From: a virus
Virus record (IMG/VR): IMGVR_UViG_3300021197_000993
Span: 1-64,000 of that record
Reading direction: 5' to 3' (one strand)
DNA length: 64,000 nt
The notes beneath the pieces are model-generated. The model saw only the letters and a program-made list of their open reading frames with translations, was not told the DNA's origin and searched no databases. Made by a program: the position numbers and the translations under genes. Position 1 is the first letter of the stretch. Each line of letters begins with the position of its first letter. This document shows positions 1-6,595 of the stretch, piece after piece.

Positions 1-39
1 AAGAAGAAGTTCGCTTTGAAAGGTGAGCGCGCATGTTGA
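1..39 (+). CDS. possible 3' end of an upstream gene
   Basis: Reading from base 1, frame 1 stays open for twelve codons (ending FALKGERAC) and stops at TGA 37-39. Frame 3 stops at 24-26 after EEVRFER. Either could be the end of a + strand gene lying outside the window, and the sequence alone cannot decide. An ATG at 33 opens a 41-codon reading frame to 158, but it runs through the AT-rich leader of the next gene and looks non-coding. Confidence 0.25.
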   Translation, partial: KKKFALKGERAC

Positions 40-162
40 ATACTTTAAATACACTCAAAAATTATCTTTATAATAGGATAGTGATAAACAAGAAAATAAG
101 AAATGGTTATAGGATGACCACCACACCCCAAGAGACATCCGCCCCCCAAAGGAGATAGAAAA
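40..162 (+). promoter_or_regulatory. AT-rich leader and probable promoter of the early operon
   Basis: This stretch is much richer in A and T than the flanking coding DNA. It contains a TATA-like element, TTTATAATA, at 67-75, consistent with an archaeal TBP site but unproven. A purine-rich ribosome-binding site GGAGATAG lies at 151-158, four bases before the ATG at 163. It is the only sizeable non-coding gap before the + strand operon, so it is the natural promoter for the four genes that follow. Confidence 0.5.
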
Positions 163-1593
163 ATGCCCCAAAGACAATGGAACCAATATACAGCAGTGAA
201 AGAATACCCAATGATGAAGGAATACCTTGAGCGTTTCCGGACCACTTCGTTTTTCAACGAAGTTCCCGGCCTCATATCCTTCTTCTACCTACAAGGACAA
301 GCCCTCGTGGACTATGTGCGAATACCCGTTTGGGCTTCGGCCCTTGACCCGCGAATCCATGTATTTTGGATTCAAGCAACGCGGTCCGGAAAGTCAATTG
401 CATGGGAGTTCACAGGTGAAGTCGCAGACTTAGCAGGTTTGAACATTGACATGTTCACCAGTGGAACAGACAGCGCGCTCATCGGGTCAATTGATTCAGT
501 GAGCGACGGAGAAGGCGGATACGAACTCGTTCAAAACGAAGGATTACTCGGCGGCAATAAATGTTTGAACTTTGATGAAGGTTCAATCCTTCTTCAATCC
601 AATCCAAAACAATTCTTCTCCGAGGTCATCCTCTACCTACAACAAGCGATGAATCCCGTCGGAAGCCACAGCAACACCTTGACTAAGCACATGAAGAACG
701 GTAAAGTAGAAACAGAATCCCGCGTATCGTTTTGGATTACTTCTTTCCCACCCAGCGGTGTCAAGGAGTATGTGCTGACCAAAGGATTGTTTCAGCGTGT
801 GCTGTTGATTTACCGACCGTGGAGCGACGACATGAGACAGATGGTGTCCGAGAGGCGGATGGAGGGTGTGTTCAAGAACAAGTTGACCGAAGTTCAATCA
901 CTTGAAGACATCGCACAACACTTCATTCGCATTCGTGAAAAATCGGAAGCCCGTCTGTTAAACATAGCAAACATGACCCACCAAGAGTGGGATGCTCTTG
1001 CACCATCCAGCAAAGAAGAAGTTGCGCGTGGCTGTATGCACGAGATGTTTACCGTTGAGCCGTCAGTTCACCCTCAACTGATGAGTTCAGTTGAAGAATA
1101 CTACACGCTTGTTCGCGGTATGGATAAACACTTGAGTGATGTTGTTTGTTCTTTCATCCCAAACATACTCAACTATACTGTTATTTTCGCCACTCACCTT
1201 GCGTTGATGCGTGTTGAGCGTGATGAACTTTCGTTTGACGCGGAATGGAAAATTACAGGAGACGATGTTGAAATGGCTACTGAAATCCTCTATGATATAT
1301 ACGAGCAACTTGTCCTTTGGCTTGAGTCCGAGGTTGAAGTCGGAGCAAAGGCCGCTGAAAAGGTAGCGCGCAAAGAGGAATGGTTGGATGCAATGAAGAG
1401 TCTCAAGACTGTTGAGGTTGAAAACAAAGGTGAAGGTTGGGTTCTCAAGAACGATATGTTTGCACGCTATGCAAGCAAGATGGGATTGAGTATGCCAAGC
1501 GTCTATCGCCGATTCAAAGATGTGGAGAAGATGTTCCGCACTCAAAAAGTTGGTAGCGCGGTTTACATTCAAATGAAGGAGGAATCCCAATGA
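163..1593 (+). CDS. AAA+-like replication ATPase/helicase with C-terminal winged helix
   Basis: This is a predicted P-loop ATPase, probably a replicative helicase or helicase-primase component. Seen in the sequence: a Walker A motif ATRSGKS at about residues 72-78, a Walker B CLNFDEG at 134-140, a sensor-1-like strand (SFWITSFPP) and an arginine-finger-like GLFQRVLLIYRP. The last ~75 residues look like a winged helix-turn-helix (NDMFARYASKMGLSMPSVYRR), as seen at the ends of DUF3987-type and MCM-like ATPases. No primase active site is visible. It starts the + operon with a good ribosome-binding site, and its stop overlaps the next start (ATGA), so it is coupled to the exonuclease. The ATPase assignment is firm; the helicase role is inferred. 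Confidence 0.7.
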   Translation: MPQRQWNQYTAVKEYPMMKEYLERFRTTSFFNEVPGLISFFYLQGQALVDYVRIPVWASALDPRIHVFWIQATRSGKSIAWEFTGEVADLAGLNIDMFTSGTDSALIGSIDSVSDGEGGYELVQNEGLLGGNKCLNFDEGSILLQSNPKQFFSEVILYLQQAMNPVGSHSNTLTKHMKNGKVETESRVSFWITSFPPSGVKEYVLTKGLFQRVLLIYRPWSDDMRQMVSERRMEGVFKNKLTEVQSLEDIAQHFIRIREKSEARLLNIANMTHQEWDALAPSSKEEVARGCMHEMFTVEPSVHPQLMSSVEEYYTLVRGMDKHLSDVVCSFIPNILNYTVIFATHLALMRVERDELSFDAEWKITGDDVEMATEILYDIYEQLVLWLESEVEVGAKAAEKVARKEEWLDAMKSLKTVEVENKGEGWVLKNDMFARYASKMGLSMPSVYRRFKDVEKMFRTQKVGSAVYIQMKEESQ

Positions 1594-2192
1594 GCAAAAT
1601 AATGGCGATTGATATTGAAACAGCAAACTACTCTCACGATGTTGGCGGGTGGGGCAACACCCACATGTTTGAACCGACCGTGGTTGCAACATGGGACGGC
1701 GAAGAAGCACATGTCTTCACCAAAGCCGACGGTGTGATTGTAGCAGACGCGCACATGCACCCTCTCCATCCTCGCGACATTGGTGAACATCTCAAGAAGC
1801 ATGTTGACGATGGTGGTATCATTGTTGGACACAACATACGAGGCTTTGACCTCCCCGTCCTCCGAGACGCGTTGGACATGCACTACGCTGGCGTTCTCCT
1901 TAGCAAAAAAGAAAACATCCTTGATACCTCTTGGTCCCTGCGTGAAGCATGCGGGAAAAGCCATCACCTTGACTCGCTGTGTAAGCACACGCTGGGTAAA
2001 GGAAAAGAAATTATGGATTCAGCAGACGCGCCTGTGGCTTGGAAAGAAGGCCGACACGCAGAAGTCATCAAATACTGCATTGCAGATTGCCAACTCAACT
2101 ATGACTTGTTTCTTCATGGAAGAAATGAAGGCTTCGTAAAAAGCCGGAACCGAGAAACAGGCATCGTTGAAGAATACCACATAGGATGGTGA
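1590..2192 (+). CDS. DEDDy-type 3'-5' exonuclease (RNase H-like fold)
   Basis: This is a 200-residue stand-alone 3'-5' exonuclease domain of the DnaQ/PolB-proofreading type. The metal-binding motifs are all visible: Exo I has D8 and E10 in AIDIET, Exo II is GHNIRGFDLPVL with D87, and Exo III has Tyr162 four residues before Asp166 (YCIAD), the DEDDy arrangement. No polymerase domain is attached, so it could proofread in trans or process DNA ends. The start overlaps the previous stop as ATGA. Place in the operon between an ATPase and a chaperonin supports a replication role. The substrate (DNA or RNA) cannot be read from the sequence. Confidence 0.85.
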   Translation: MSKIMAIDIETANYSHDVGGWGNTHMFEPTVVATWDGEEAHVFTKADGVIVADAHMHPLHPRDIGEHLKKHVDDGGIIVGHNIRGFDLPVLRDALDMHYAGVLLSKKENILDTSWSLREACGKSHHLDSLCKHTLGKGKEIMDSADAPVAWKEGRHAEVIKYCIADCQLNYDLFLHGRNEGFVKSRNRETGIVEEYHIGW

Positions 2193-2199
2193 ACCCCCC

Positions 2200-3699
2200 A
2201 TGACAGAAGAAAGAAAAACTGGAAGAGAAGCCCAAATGAGTAATATCCGCGCCGCTGTGCAAGTAGCCGAAACCGTGAGGTCCACGCTTGGTCCCGCGGG
2301 AATGGACAAAATGCTCGTTGATGAACGAGGAGAAACCATCGTGACCAACGATGGTATTACCATTCTCCGTGAACTTGAAACTGGACATCCCGGTGCGCAA
2401 ATGATGGTGCAAGCCAGTCAAACGCAAGAAGAAGTCTGCAAAGACGGAACCACCAGTGTCGTTGTTCTTGCTGGACAAATGCTTGCATTGAGCGAAGGAT
2501 TACTTCTACGAGGTATTCACCCACAAACAATTGTGCGCGCATTCAACAAAGCATCCAAGATTGCTCTTGAAGATATGCCGGTTCCCGAAACTAATATCGG
2601 CGTTGACCTTGTGGCCGCTACCGCCCTGCGAGGTAAAGCATCCGAGTCTGCTCTTGGGTTTGCCTCTCAACTTGTTGAAAATGCCGCGCTGACTGTTAAC
2701 GGCAACCTTGACCGTGTTCGCACGCTTACTCAAGCAGGTGGAGACATGAAAGACTCTTACCTCCACAATGGTCTTATCCTCAACAAGATGTTTGTCAACC
2801 CCGACTGTTCCGGCAAGGAGAATCCACGCGTATTACTGCTTGACGGTGGTGTTGATGGATTCAACTACGAAGATGTTCAAATGCAAATCCAAGACCCTGC
2901 TCAACTTGCACACATTCGTGAACAGGAGATGCAGATTTTGAGCAACATTAGTGCGACCATAAGCGAGATGGCTGATGTTGTCATTGTTCGCGATGGAGTG
3001 CATGAAGCAGTTGCAAAATACCTTGATGCAAAAAACATAGCCGTTGTGAGTCGTGTTCAACAAAGCGACATGGACAGCATCGCTCGCATTACAGGTATCC
3101 CAATTCATCACCGCATCACCGAAATTGCCGATGACTACGAAGCGCGTATTGAAGGTGCAATCAAACCCATCCGTATCGGTGAACTTGACTATGTTTCAAT
3201 TGAAGCGAAGGAAAGCGACACCATCACCATGATTGTTCGTGGTGCTACCCGACAAACACTGGATGAATACGAGCGTGCTTTTGATGACGCGCTTGGTGTG
3301 GCTTGTCTCTACATGAACGACAAGAGACTCTACCCCGGTGGAGGTGCGGTCTTATCCAAGTTGGCGATGGCTGTGCGCAACCATGCTACTCATGAGCGAC
3401 AATCTACTGCTCGTGAGAGAATGTGTATGGAGGCGTTTGCTGATGCTCTTGAAATCATCCCTGCGGCTATTGCCAGCAATGCTGGAATGGATGCGCTTGA
3501 TGTGGTTATGGAGTTGCGTTCGGTATCACCCGACATGGGACTCTACATCAATTTCAACGGAGAAGGCTCAATCGTTGACATGCGACCACACAATGTGTGG
3601 GAACCTGCCGCGCTTGTTGAACAAATCATCAAGTCAGCAACCGAGGTTGCTTGCTCCATTCTCCGCATTGATGACATCATAGCGAGGCGCGGTCAATGA
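2200..3699 (+). CDS. group II chaperonin (thermosome) subunit
   Basis: This is a group II chaperonin subunit, the archaeal type that forms a double-ring ATP-driven folding chamber. Seen: STLGPAGMDKML at about 29-39, TNDGITIL at 49-56, the nucleotide loop KDGTTSVVVLAG at 81-92, GGGAVLSKLA in the equatorial C-terminal half, NAGMDALDVV, and the family-typical ending ILRIDDIIARRG. The loop is KDGTT rather than the usual GDGTT; the Asp and both Thr are kept. At 499 residues it is some 40-50 shorter than typical archaeal subunits and has no Gly/Met-rich tail. Virus-borne thermosomes are reported in marine euryarchaeal viruses. It may fold the very large virion proteins or join host rings. It lies seven bases after the exonuclease. 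Confidence 0.93.
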   Translation: MTEERKTGREAQMSNIRAAVQVAETVRSTLGPAGMDKMLVDERGETIVTNDGITILRELETGHPGAQMMVQASQTQEEVCKDGTTSVVVLAGQMLALSEGLLLRGIHPQTIVRAFNKASKIALEDMPVPETNIGVDLVAATALRGKASESALGFASQLVENAALTVNGNLDRVRTLTQAGGDMKDSYLHNGLILNKMFVNPDCSGKENPRVLLLDGGVDGFNYEDVQMQIQDPAQLAHIREQEMQILSNISATISEMADVVIVRDGVHEAVAKYLDAKNIAVVSRVQQSDMDSIARITGIPIHHRITEIADDYEARIEGAIKPIRIGELDYVSIEAKESDTITMIVRGATRQTLDEYERAFDDALGVACLYMNDKRLYPGGGAVLSKLAMAVRNHATHERQSTARERMCMEAFADALEIIPAAIASNAGMDALDVVMELRSVSPDMGLYINFNGEGSIVDMRPHNVWEPAALVEQIIKSATEVACSILRIDDIIARRGQ

Positions 3700-3827
3700 T
3701 TGAAAGCGTTTTAATCGTTCTTGGATTATTCTTGCTGTTTGAGATTGCCTATCAAGTCGTGAACTTGGTCGTGCGCAAGTTGAACAACATCCCTATTCCG
3801 GGTTCTGTTGAAAAGGAAGAGGAGTAA
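3696..3827 (+). CDS. 43-residue single-pass membrane protein
   Basis: This short gene was read directly from the sequence. It starts at ATG 3696 in an ATGA overlap with the thermosome stop and ends at TAA 3825-3827. The product is 43 residues: a hydrophobic segment (ESVLIVLGLFLLFEIAYQVV) followed by a short basic turn (RKLNN) and an acidic tail (EKEEE). That suggests one membrane helix with a cytoplasmic C-terminus. Its end overlaps the tail end of the convergent gene at 3793 by 35 bases. No family is recognised; translational coupling to the chaperonin is the best evidence that it is real. Confidence 0.6.
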   Translation: MIESVLIVLGLFLLFEIAYQVVNLVVRKLNNIPIPGSVEKEEE

Positions 3828-4797
3828 GCCCGATTTTTTTGGCTTGCGCGATTTGGTCTTGTCTTCGTTGTTCTTTTTCCTCGGCTTCCTTTAGGGCGGC
3901 TTGTCTTCGTTGTTCCTCCGCCGCAAAGTCAGTCGGCATGAAGGCAGGTCGCCCATCAAGGGTCTTCTGTCCTTGAACGAAGAGTTTCTTCTGCTCCTTG
4001 AGCAACCGCAAAGCGATGTCCATTGGTTCACTTTTATTGTCGTCGTCAAGACCTTCGTAAAGACGCGCCACATCTTCATCGTAGTTATCGTTTTCCAATT
4101 CATAAGACGCTAATCCTTCGTTGTTCATTTTATCCCAAAAGCGTATTGCGTCTAATCCTCCCACAGCCAGCGGTCGTGGGGGCTTAGTCAACTCCGGGGC
4201 AACTTCTCGCAACTCTTCTTTCAAATTGCGCAAAGCCTCACGCCCTTTTCCTTGACCGCGCATATCCCGATGAACAGCCATGAGAGGAATTGTGGCTCTC
4301 GGTTTACCACCAAAGTTTTTGTGTGGTAGTTCTACTCGTGCGCGAGTTGATTGGTCGGGTGAAATGTATAAAAAATCGCTCATCGGTGCTTCATGTTCAT
4401 TGTTCTTGAACGCTCTATCAAACGCGAACTGATACCCCGGTTGTTTCAAATCCGGCAATGGTGCTGGTTGTCCCGCAACTTGTTTTCCTGTGGTTGTATC
4501 GTAAAGCGGTGCTTTGACCACCACCATCTTGAGCGTTGAGCCTACGGATGGATGAGAGCGCGCCCTGTTCGTGTGTGGGTCTTCGGGGACAATCTTTCCT
4601 GTCTTCGTGTGGCTCATGTCTTTACCACCTTTACCTGCGACCCCGCGCTTGCGACGCTCACTCTCCAACTCCCGTCGGTATTTCTTACGCGCGGGCGTAG
4701 ATTCGTATTCAGTTTCGTATTTGCGTTTACGCTCTTTGGCGGCGGGAGACTTGGCCTCCTTTTTCATTTTCGTGATGCGCCACCAAAGGTCCGACAT
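3793..4797 (-). CDS. GNAT-like acetyltransferase fused to a conserved basic viral domain
   Basis: The protein has two parts. Residues ~20-90 form a very basic segment (KERKRKYETEYESTPARKK, then GKGGKDMSHTK and a PHTNRARS stretch). Similar segments occur in many marine phage proteins of unknown role, in my recollection. Residues ~135-235 resemble a GNAT N-acetyltransferase: strand-helix motif A at 170-190 (IPLMAVHRDMRGQGKGREAL, with the acetyl-CoA R-G-x-G-x-G loop) and the late FWDKMNNEGLA typical of GNAT C-termini. The tail (~260-334) is charged and Gln-rich. The ATG at 4797 has GAGGTG five bases upstream. It is the last gene of the late strand and its 3' end overlaps the small + gene at 3696-3827. 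The acetyl acceptor is unknown. Confidence 0.6.
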   Translation of the reverse strand: MSDLWWRITKMKKEAKSPAAKERKRKYETEYESTPARKKYRRELESERRKRGVAGKGGKDMSHTKTGKIVPEDPHTNRARSHPSVGSTLKMVVVKAPLYDTTTGKQVAGQPAPLPDLKQPGYQFAFDRAFKNNEHEAPMSDFLYISPDQSTRARVELPHKNFGGKPRATIPLMAVHRDMRGQGKGREALRNLKEELREVAPELTKPPRPLAVGGLDAIRFWDKMNNEGLASYELENDNYDEDVARLYEGLDDDNKSEPMDIALRLLKEQKKLFVQGQKTLDGRPAFMPTDFAAEEQRRQAALKEAEEKEQRRQDQIAQAKKIGLTPLPFQQNPE

Positions 4798-4806
4798 GCG
4801 CGCACC

Positions 4807-6240
4807 TCATTCATCATAACTTGGGAGTTTGAATCCGTGTTCCTCTTCGCGAGTTTGTGCGAGTTGTCCAATTTGTTGACTTAGGTTGTGCATCTCATCT
4901 TCTTGAGGTGTTCTCTTTGCTTCAAGTCGTGGCGTTCGTTGAATGTGCGGGTCGGGTCCGAAGTTGCCTCCTTCATGGCCGATTTCATGTTGGTCATGCA
5001 TATACTCGCTTGTGTCGCGCTTAGAGCGGTCGCGAGCAAAGTCATGGTGTCCTTGCATGGTTTCTCCACCAACCTTTGTTTGTGCGAATCGTGGCCTTTT
5101 CAACCCTTCACGATATTCGGAGGTGTTTTCATCATCTCGCATGTCCGGTCGCATGTTCAAGTCATCATCATTGTATTGCAACGAGTCTTCAAGCGCGCGT
5201 GCTTGTTGAGCGTGGTTCATCACCGAGGGATGGACAGTATTTCCTTCCGAGTCGGTCATGTCGGGATTCGCTTTCAACAAAGCCCACGCCGCGTCCATGA
5301 CATTTGTGCTATCGGAGGATGTGCGCTTGAGTCCATACATGTCGGCTTCAACCGCGTCCATGTCAGTCTCTTCGTGTTCCGAACCTGCCGAAGTTGGCGC
5401 GTAAGGATTGGCCGCGCCGAATCCGTAAGTTTCACTTTCAACGCTACCCCTCGGTGCGCGCATAGTTGCACGCGGTGTTCTCCTTGTTTTTCCACTTGAC
5501 GCGAACGGTAAAGTGCTTGACGCTGTGGTCGCAGGTTCGTAGAACAAACTACCACGACCGCTAAACCTACCTGTTCTTGTGTGTGTGTCTTCGGGATATT
5601 CTCTCACTATGTCGGGGTCGTCTTCATAATCTTCACCCAATTCTTCATTCGGCTCCGGCTCGTAAAGAACATCATCGGGGTCTTCGGATTCGTTTCTTCG
5701 CTCTCCCCTTGCCCCTCGCTGTTGTTGCCGCTCTTGGTTTCGTCCTTCATGCGCTCTTTCAGCAAGTTGGTCTATACGCTCTTGGAAATCCATGAATGGT
5801 CTATTTTGAACTGACCCTCGGAACGCGGCAGGAGATACTTGTCTCCTTCTCAATAATGCCAGTAATCTTTCTTTTGGTCGTCCGTCTTCGTGAAAGGAGC
5901 CAGCGTTTTGTTGTTTCACACCACGCGCTCGTCGTATGGCCGCCATAATGTCAACATCGCCACCTTTGACTGCATCATTAAGCGACATGTTATGAGTATG
6001 CTCCATGTATTTATTCATGAAATCTGCATCAACACCCGCGCGCTCCATGCGTTCATTGAGGAGATTAGGGTTATTTTCCATCTGTTCTTGAAATAATGCT
6101 TTGGTTGCGCGTTTTGTTTTATCCCCACCACCAATCCGTCGCGGACCACTTTTCTTGAGGTCGCCCTTCTTTTTCTTTGATGGTTTCCCAACACCAATAA
6201 CGATGACCATGCCGCCTTTTTTTGCTTTATTGCTCGCCAT
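4807..6240 (-). CDS. large charged protein of unknown function carrying the AWxLLK motif
   Basis: I do not recognise a family. The N-terminus is Lys-rich (SKKKKGDLKK), followed by helical charged sequence, an Arg/Gln-rich middle, long acidic low-complexity stretches and a Gln/Glu-rich end. A short helix MDAAWALLKANPD near residue 315 (bases ~5268-5306) matches the motif repeated in other proteins of this window. The ATG at 6238-6240 is preferred because GGAG lies nine bases upstream; a TTG at 6249 overlapping the previous stop would add three residues. Composition suggests a disordered, possibly DNA- or capsid-associated protein. It sits between a zinc ribbon protein and the GNAT fusion. Confidence 0.6.
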   Translation of the reverse strand: MASNKAKKGGMVIVIGVGKPSKKKKGDLKKSGPRRIGGGDKTKRATKALFQEQMENNPNLLNERMERAGVDADFMNKYMEHTHNMSLNDAVKGGDVDIMAAIRRARGVKQQNAGSFHEDGRPKERLLALLRRRQVSPAAFRGSVQNRPFMDFQERIDQLAERAHEGRNQERQQQRGARGERRNESEDPDDVLYEPEPNEELGEDYEDDPDIVREYPEDTHTRTGRFSGRGSLFYEPATTASSTLPFASSGKTRRTPRATMRAPRGSVESETYGFGAANPYAPTSAGSEHEETDMDAVEADMYGLKRTSSDSTNVMDAAWALLKANPDMTDSEGNTVHPSVMNHAQQARALEDSLQYNDDDLNMRPDMRDDENTSEYREGLKRPRFAQTKVGGETMQGHHDFARDRSKRDTSEYMHDQHEIGHEGGNFGPDPHIQRTPRLEAKRTPQEDEMHNLSQQIGQLAQTREEEHGFKLPSYDE

Positions 6241-6241
6241 T

Positions 6242-6436
6242 TTATTCAACTCCGTGTTGTTTGAACTTAGGATTCGCCAGTCTTGATTCGCGCCATAGCC
6301 GCGAGCAAAGCGGACACTCCCATATCAGCACACGCGTATCACGGTCATTAACATACCGCCCTTCAAGCCTTTGCGCGAGAACTGTCTCATGACAACCCGG
6401 ACAAGTTTGACTTAAGCGTTCTTTGAGTTTACCCAT
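6242..6436 (-). CDS. small zinc-ribbon protein
   Basis: This is a 64-residue protein with two Cys pairs, CPGC at 13-16 and CPLC near 41-44, separated by a basic stretch. That is the layout of a single zinc ribbon. The rest is short and basic (RLWRESRLANPKFK). It could bind nucleic acid or another protein; nothing more specific can be said. The ATG at 6436 follows the previous stop immediately (TGAATG), and its own stop abuts the start of the next gene, so it belongs to the same coupled set. Confidence 0.65.
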   Translation of the reverse strand: MGKLKERLSQTCPGCHETVLAQRLEGRYVNDRDTRVLIWECPLCSRLWRESRLANPKFKQHGVE

Positions 6437-6595
6437 TCACTTCATCCCCTTGCGTAATCCATCCCAACATGCTTGTTGCAATTCTTCTTCCGACTCAAAG
6501 ATGATGAACGAATCCTTTGATTCAATCGTAGCCAACCACATCGTAATGAAGCCAGCGATAAACGCCATCAAAAACGCAACCCACAACGGTATCAT
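6437..6595 (-). CDS. 52-residue membrane protein
   Basis: The start at ATG 6595 is fixed by an ATGA overlap with the stop of the tail-fibre gene; the longer open frame to 6679 is not needed. The product begins MIPLWVAFLMAFIAGFITMW, one hydrophobic helix, followed by a short acidic, amphipathic tail (ESEEELQQACWDGLRKGMK). The single N-terminal helix directly after a fibre gene would fit a holin-like or membrane-disrupting role, but many viral small membrane proteins look like this and no lysis enzyme is visible nearby. Confidence 0.55.
   Translation of the reverse strand: MIPLWVAFLMAFIAGFITMWLATIESKDSFIIFESEEELQQACWDGLRKGMK

Noticed and set aside
33-158. 41-codon frame in the leader of the early operon
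   Set aside because: Its AT-rich composition and overlap with TATA-like DNA and the ribosome-binding site suggest a non-coding leader.
4888-5499. 203-codon + strand frame opposite the gene at 4807-6240
   Set aside because: The opposing - frame fits the operon spacing and carries the shared AWALLK motif; the + frame shows no motif.
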